From NCBI GenBank assembly GCA_900073065.1, contig FJOG01000061.1, positions 66,589 through 116,462 of the forward strand: a stretch of DNA of 49,874 nucleotides. Reading direction: 5' to 3'. The position numbers and the translations under genes were made by a program. The notes below the pieces were generated by a model. It made no database searches, had not been told where the DNA came from, and saw only the letters and a list, made by a program, of their open reading frames with translations. Position 1 is the first letter of the stretch; every line of letters begins with the position of its first letter. Positions 45,672 to 49,874 of this stretch are shown one piece after another. The DNA is from Phialocephala subalpina. Taxonomy: Eukaryota; Ascomycota; Leotiomycetes; Helotiales; Mollisiaceae.

Positions 45672-47040
45672 ATGGGTCCGAAGCTGGTGAATGAGTCTCT
45701 CCCAGAGGAAGGCGTCAAGATGGACCATCGGGACAGTGATTTAGAGGCATCAATCGAAACCCCAATCGAGAAGACTCCAACTCAAGTAGCTATGGACTTC
45801 CCAGATGGTGGTTTGAGAGCATGGTCCGTTGCCGTCGGGGCAGCTGGTGTACTGTTTTGCACATTTGGATATGCCAACGCATTTGGGTACATATCATCTC
45901 TCCTCTAATCTCCCATCATGGCAACTGACATTACTCAGTGTATACCAAGAGTACTACCAAACCCATCAACTCCGTCACGAGTCCCCCTCTACAATCTCCT
46001 GGATCGGCTCCCTCCAAATCTTCTTCCTCTTCGGCGGAAACTGCTTCGGAGGACCCCTCTTCGACCGCTTCGGCGCCAAAGTCATCTGGCCTGCAGCAGT
46101 CGCCTACGTATTCTCCGTAATGATGACCTCTCTCTGCACGCAATACTACCAATTCATGCTCGCCCAAGGCGTCCTCGGCGGAATCAGTATGGGGATGTCT
46201 ATGGCACCCGCCATGGCAGCAACAGGCCAATATTTCCACAAAAAGCGGGGCGCCGCAATCGGTCTCGCAGTCGCTGGTTCATCGCTCGGGGGTGTGATAT
46301 TCCCTATCGCTTTGTCGAAAATGGTGTACAACGAATCTCTCGGGTTCGGTTGGTCGATTCGCATCCTTGGTTTCATCATGCTTGCTCTCCTCGGACCAGC
46401 CTGCTTCGCTATCCGTGCCAGACTTCCTCCTAGGGTGTCGAATTTCTTCTTACCTTCTGCATTTAAGGAGATCACGTATGTGAGTCTGCTTGGAGCGAGT
46501 TTTCTGATGGTTATGGGGGTGTTCATGCCGTTCTTCTATCTGCCATCCTTTGCTATCGGCAAGGGAATGAGTACACAACTTGCATCGTACATTGTTTCGA
46601 TCCTGAACGGCGCCTCTTTCTTCGGTCGTGTCATCCCTGGTGTATTGGGCGATAAACTCGGGAGACTGAATGCGTTTGCTGCTGCTGCGTTTGCATCTGG
46701 AATCTTGATCCTCTGCATGCAAGCTATCAACTCCAACGCTGGTATTATCGTCTTCTCGGCACTTTACGGATTCTGTTCTGGTGCGATTGTCTCCGGGATG
46801 TCGACGTGTTTAGCACAGATTCCGAAGGATCCTAGAAACATTGGCACGTATATGGGCATGGGGATGGCGGTCAGCAGTGTTGCGGCGCTGATCAGTCCTC
46901 CAATCGATGGTGCAATTATCAAACAATATGGTGGGTATGACCAAGTTGCGATCTTCAGCGGTGTGCTGGTTCTTGCTGGAGCAGTGGTGGCGATTTGGGT
47001 TAAGCATACGACTGGGAAGGGTGTTTTCGGGAAGGTTTGA
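45672..47040 (+). CDS. MFS transporter, monocarboxylate transporter (MCT/MCH) family
   Basis: A twelve-helix plasma-membrane or vacuolar transporter of the fungal MCH/riboflavin-transporter-like group. Exons are 45672-45886 and 45939-47040 (438 aa); the intron is 52 nt, GTACAT..CTCAG. The MCT signature PDGGLRAWSVAVGAA begins helix 1 after a charged cytosolic N-tail. Helix 1 ends TFGYANAFGVYQEYY, the usual sequence before extracellular loop 1. Other motifs are GPLFDRFGAK (loop 2-3), KKRGAAIGLAVAGSSLGGVIFPI, and GFCSGAIVSG in helix 10. Substrate cannot be told from sequence; family members carry monocarboxylates, riboflavin or nothing known. Expression is probably tied to the divergent Zn2Cys6 gene. 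Confidence 0.9.
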
Positions 47041-47209
47041 GCGGGAAGATGGTGGAAGGTGGATGAGAGGATGATGAGCATTGCACGGGCGTTGAAAAGA
47101 TATCTCCACTTGCCAGATTTTAGCGTTATTGATACCACAGAGTTGGACGTGACATACAGGATGTAATAGTATATAGATTTCTGCTTCTTGAATTTCTGCT
47201 TCTTAGGCT

Positions 47210-48970
47210 ACCGGATTTCCAGCTCGACACCTGGCCAATAACTCCTGAACGATGATGCTCTTGTAATCCTGAGCCCTGATTAGTGCAAATATTTCTAACA
47301 AAGAATTTCCCTGTCGATATACCTTCGGCCCCATATCTCGCATCAGAATGTCGTTGATGTCTTGTATCTCAGCGGAAGCAATTTGCCTCTCTTGTCCTGA
47401 TAGATATTTCTCGTTCGCTCCAAGCGTTCGCCTCAGCGATGTCGTAGTCCATCCCGAATGTCATTTTCGTCATGTCAAGAAGTCCTTCCGTCTATGCCAC
47501 GCCCCATAGCGCTGAGAATTCTGCGTAAATCCAGGTCTAAACATTGGTCACAAGGCCAAGGAATGTTATGGCGCGATCGTTCTTTGCGGCGAGGGAGGAG
47601 GGGAGCATATATCGATAGAGGCGGTAGGCCGTGTAGGAGACTGGCCGTGTGTAATGCGGCGGTGGGCTCTTGAGAACAGGGAGAACATCCGTAACCTCTG
47701 CTGCGGCTCGGTCGTCGGGCTCTTGCCAGTACTTGGATGTCGATTCGTCTTCATTTTTCGAATTGGACGAGCCTCAGATTTTCAAGGGGTCGGCACGGGC
47801 GAAGATGTCGGTCACCGTCCTATTGCAAAGACTGCTGTATCGGAAGTCAAGACCATGCCGCTCAACAACCCAATGGTGGAACCATGCATGGATGTGATAG
47901 ATGCTCAATGAAGTTTCAGGAGATTATCCGAGTGCGGTTCATCAACAAATTTATTGTCGTGAAGTCCAACAAGACTGGCAGTGCAAAACAGCGAGCAAGC
48001 ATCCTCGTTAACCAAGGTCAACATATGAGTTCAACCAGCCATACTCTCCAGTCTCAAGCTTCAATTTCTGCATGTTCGAATTCTTCGTCTTGTAAGGCTC
48101 TACGGTGAATGGTACCGCGCTATCTTTTTCCCGGACCTGTCTACAAATCCAACTACCCTAGTCTGCTCTTGCCGCTGTGTAGAAATCTGTCGCAAGAAGT
48201 GCCGGTTGAAAATATTGATCGAGTCAGAGAATTTTTTCCATCGTCCAGCAAGTCTACCGCCGAACAATTTCCTGGTCTGTACAATCATACAGGGACCATT
48301 GTCGGTGTTGCGGATGACCCAATCCACTTCCTTTCCAGCATCGAGGCAGCGGATAATGGCATCCGCTACGGACTTACAGCCACCGTTAACTGCCACACGG
48401 TTGACCTTTTCGGATGTCAATTCCTAATAGCGCTGACCGATATCTTTCGATTGCATAATCAAGCCTGCAAAGTCCAACATCGGCAGATCTGGCCATCTTG
48501 GTTTCGAGACCAAGCCGGTGGCAACAATGACCTTGTCGAATGTCAAGACCTCCCCGAATCCTCAATCTCAATGTCCTAAGCTTTGTTGGCCAGATGCCTC
48601 GAGACACGCGATGCTTTTGTTTCAAGTCTCATTCGCTCCACCAACGCGAACTTCTCCACAGACGCCTTCGAATCGAGTATTCGTAGACCTGGTCGCCTGG
48701 CAGATCTGCCCAATCTTTCAATCCCATCGCGTCTCGCATTGGCAGTTCGGAGAAGTCAAACAAGCCGGCAGGCGAATCTGCGATGAAGCCTAGAAAGCAC
48801 CGGTCTTTGTTCCATATTCCTCCCAAGTGTCCTTCCCAATCGAATATCGTGAGTTAGATCTTGGGGTCGATTTCGAGATATGTCTTCGCTACGAGCCCAA
48901 CCCACCTAGCCCCTATCATCACGACGCGCTTCGGTATTGTCATCGTTGATGCCATTCTCGAGAGGGTCGG
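47210..48970 (-). pseudogene. Decayed flavin-dependent monooxygenase
   Basis: Remnant of an FAD/NADP monooxygenase (Baeyer-Villiger/FMO-like group often found in secondary metabolism). Reading the - strand in pieces gives the FAD-binding start V-V-M-I-G-A-R-W-V-G (normally GxGxxG, Gly lost), then F-D-W-E-G-H-L-G-G-I-W, A-D-S-P-A-G-L-F-D-F-S, F-D-K-V-I-V-A-T-G-L with S-K-P-R-W-P, S-E-K-V-N-R-V-A-V-N-G-G-C-K-S, and near 47240-47420 R-Q-I-A-S-A-E-I-Q-D-I. The pieces lie in different frames with many stops, so the gene is long dead. The missing Gly residues would also abolish cofactor binding. No functional product is expected. Confidence 0.85.
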
Positions 48971-49749
48971 CAGATGTGTAGCAATTGCTCGACTCATTCA
49001 AGGCGTAGGTTTTGCAGAGAATATGCTGAGAGGCATCGCAAAGCCTTTTCTTCGCGCCCGTCTTCTATCCATATGTGTGTTGATAGCTGGTGGCAAGCAC
49101 TTAGCCTACAGTCTTGGTAGGCATCTTCATGCTTATTAATATCGTCAACACGGTACGAATCAGAAGACGTGTACGGTAGGATGTTGATGTTTCCTGAGTT
49201 GGAAAATGCCTGAGAGCCTGAGTTAACCTTAAGGTTACAGCGCTCGCCAGCTAAAAGCCCCCAGCGCGTAGCTTAATTCAATGTCCGATCGCACCTGCCT
49301 GGTACCCTTAACCCTTGGCTGTACCAACAAATTCTTCTCTTCACTCCAACACGAACGATTCATGAATCCTTCTCTTTACCGCAGAACTTCGATATGTCTC
49401 TGCGAACTTTGACTTCAACATGTACGGCTGGTCCGGCTTGGTATGTAGCAGCTACTTCTGCTGTTCTAAGCGTGGCATGTTCTCCTAAAAGAATAATATT
49501 GATGTTGACAATCAAACCCCTTTGCTTTCCTGCTCTACAAAGATTGCCACAAGTGTGGTCTTCAGCATTCTTCAATCGCAATGGCTAAGACGGGAATATC
49601 CCATTCCACGCAGGCCCAACAGTCTCCACACCGCGCTTGATATGGGAAGAAGCACGTGAGGCAACATCTTCAATCCATCCCTAATGTTGCTGTTCTTCTC
49701 AATTATGCAATTATTCTGCAATACATCAACGTCTTCACCAAAGGTCGTA
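48971..49749. other. Intergenic between two pseudogenes, with 14-bp palindrome
   Basis: No recognisable gene. A perfect 14-bp palindrome TAACCTTAAGGTTA lies at 49224-49237. The right part (49380-49600) has frames resembling degraded coding sequence but no identifiable domain. Confidence 0.45.
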
Positions 49750-49874
49750 CGCTCCAGAACTGGATGCATCGGATGCAGGCTTCGACGGAAGAAATGTGGA
49801 GAAGAACAAGCTGGGTGTCGAGGCTGTGAACGCAACGGGCTCCTCTGCACTTAGCCCAACTCAGACAACAGGAA
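49750..49874 (+). pseudogene. Decayed Zn2Cys6 transcription factor, runs off the right edge
   Basis: The + strand reads R-S-R-T-G-C-I-G-C-R-L-R-R-K-K-C, followed by the second half of a zinc cluster (C-R-G-C-E-R-N-G-L-L-C-T). All six cysteines are present with C-x2-C-x6-C-x6-C-x2-C-x6-C spacing, but the usual Asp after the third Cys is Gly. A TAG at 49852-49854 stands where the family has Trp, as TGG to TAG. No upstream start or flanking exon is recognisable. Together with the decayed monooxygenase it suggests a dead secondary-metabolism locus. Confidence 0.75.

Noticed and set aside
48109..48579. 156-codon frame on + strand
   Set aside because: Antisense shadow of the decayed flavin monooxygenase, whose motifs read on the - strand.

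Overview
The window looks like part of a filamentous ascomycete (Pezizomycotina) chromosome, possibly Leotiomycetes, although the class is not proven. The evidence is short GT..AG introns of 44 to 80 nt, a Ty1/copia retroelement carrying RIP-type mutations (Repeat-Induced Point mutation: C to T, mainly at CpA), Zn2Cys6 and bZIP/DUF3425 regulators, rhodopsin-domain and MFS membrane proteins, and secreted plant-wall esterases. No tRNA, rRNA or CRISPR was seen.

Layout. (1) 1-13.1 kb is an AT-rich, gene-free block made mostly of two copies of one Ty1/copia element in opposite orientation. Copy B (coding strand +, running off the left edge) is split by a complete copy A (coding strand -, 1002-7352) flanked by the 5-bp target duplication ATACT. 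A solo LTR of the same family with its own duplication (ATTTT) lies at 11395-11619. (2) 13.6-20 kb holds a rhodopsin-domain membrane protein gene with a damaged first intron, a five-exon tannase/feruloyl esterase gene, and a second AT-rich patch with a 716-base assembly gap. (3) 20-31 kb holds a short bZIP/DUF3425 regulator with a frameshift, a CE15 glucuronoyl esterase, two tandem inactivated paralogous membrane-protein genes, RTG2, and a secreted phospholipase C-type phosphoesterase. (4) 31.6-38.4 kb holds a membrane-anchored multicopper oxidase and, next to it, an HD-domain oxygenase (PhnZ/TmpB-like), an Fe(II)/2-oxoglutarate dioxygenase (PhnY/TmpA-like) and a GIT1-like MFS transporter. (5) 39.9-47 kb holds a YCII-domain protein, a Zn2Cys6 regulator and a divergent monocarboxylate-type MFS transporter. 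(6) 47.2-49.9 kb holds a badly decayed flavin monooxygenase pseudogene and the start of a decayed Zn2Cys6 gene.

The most interesting unit is 33.8-38.4 kb. The HD protein keeps the Y-x-x-E gate and the di-iron ligand spacing of organophosphonate-cleaving PhnZ/TmpB. The dioxygenase next to it is of the type that supplies the alpha-hydroxylated substrate to that enzyme. The divergent transporter resembles glycerophosphodiester/phosphate permeases. Together they suggest a eukaryotic, intron-containing phosphonate catabolism cluster (uptake, alpha-hydroxylation, oxidative C-P cleavage). The shared promoter contains two CACGTG and one CACGTT motif, the core recognised by Pho4/NUC-1-type phosphate-starvation regulators. 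The function is an inference from motifs and context.
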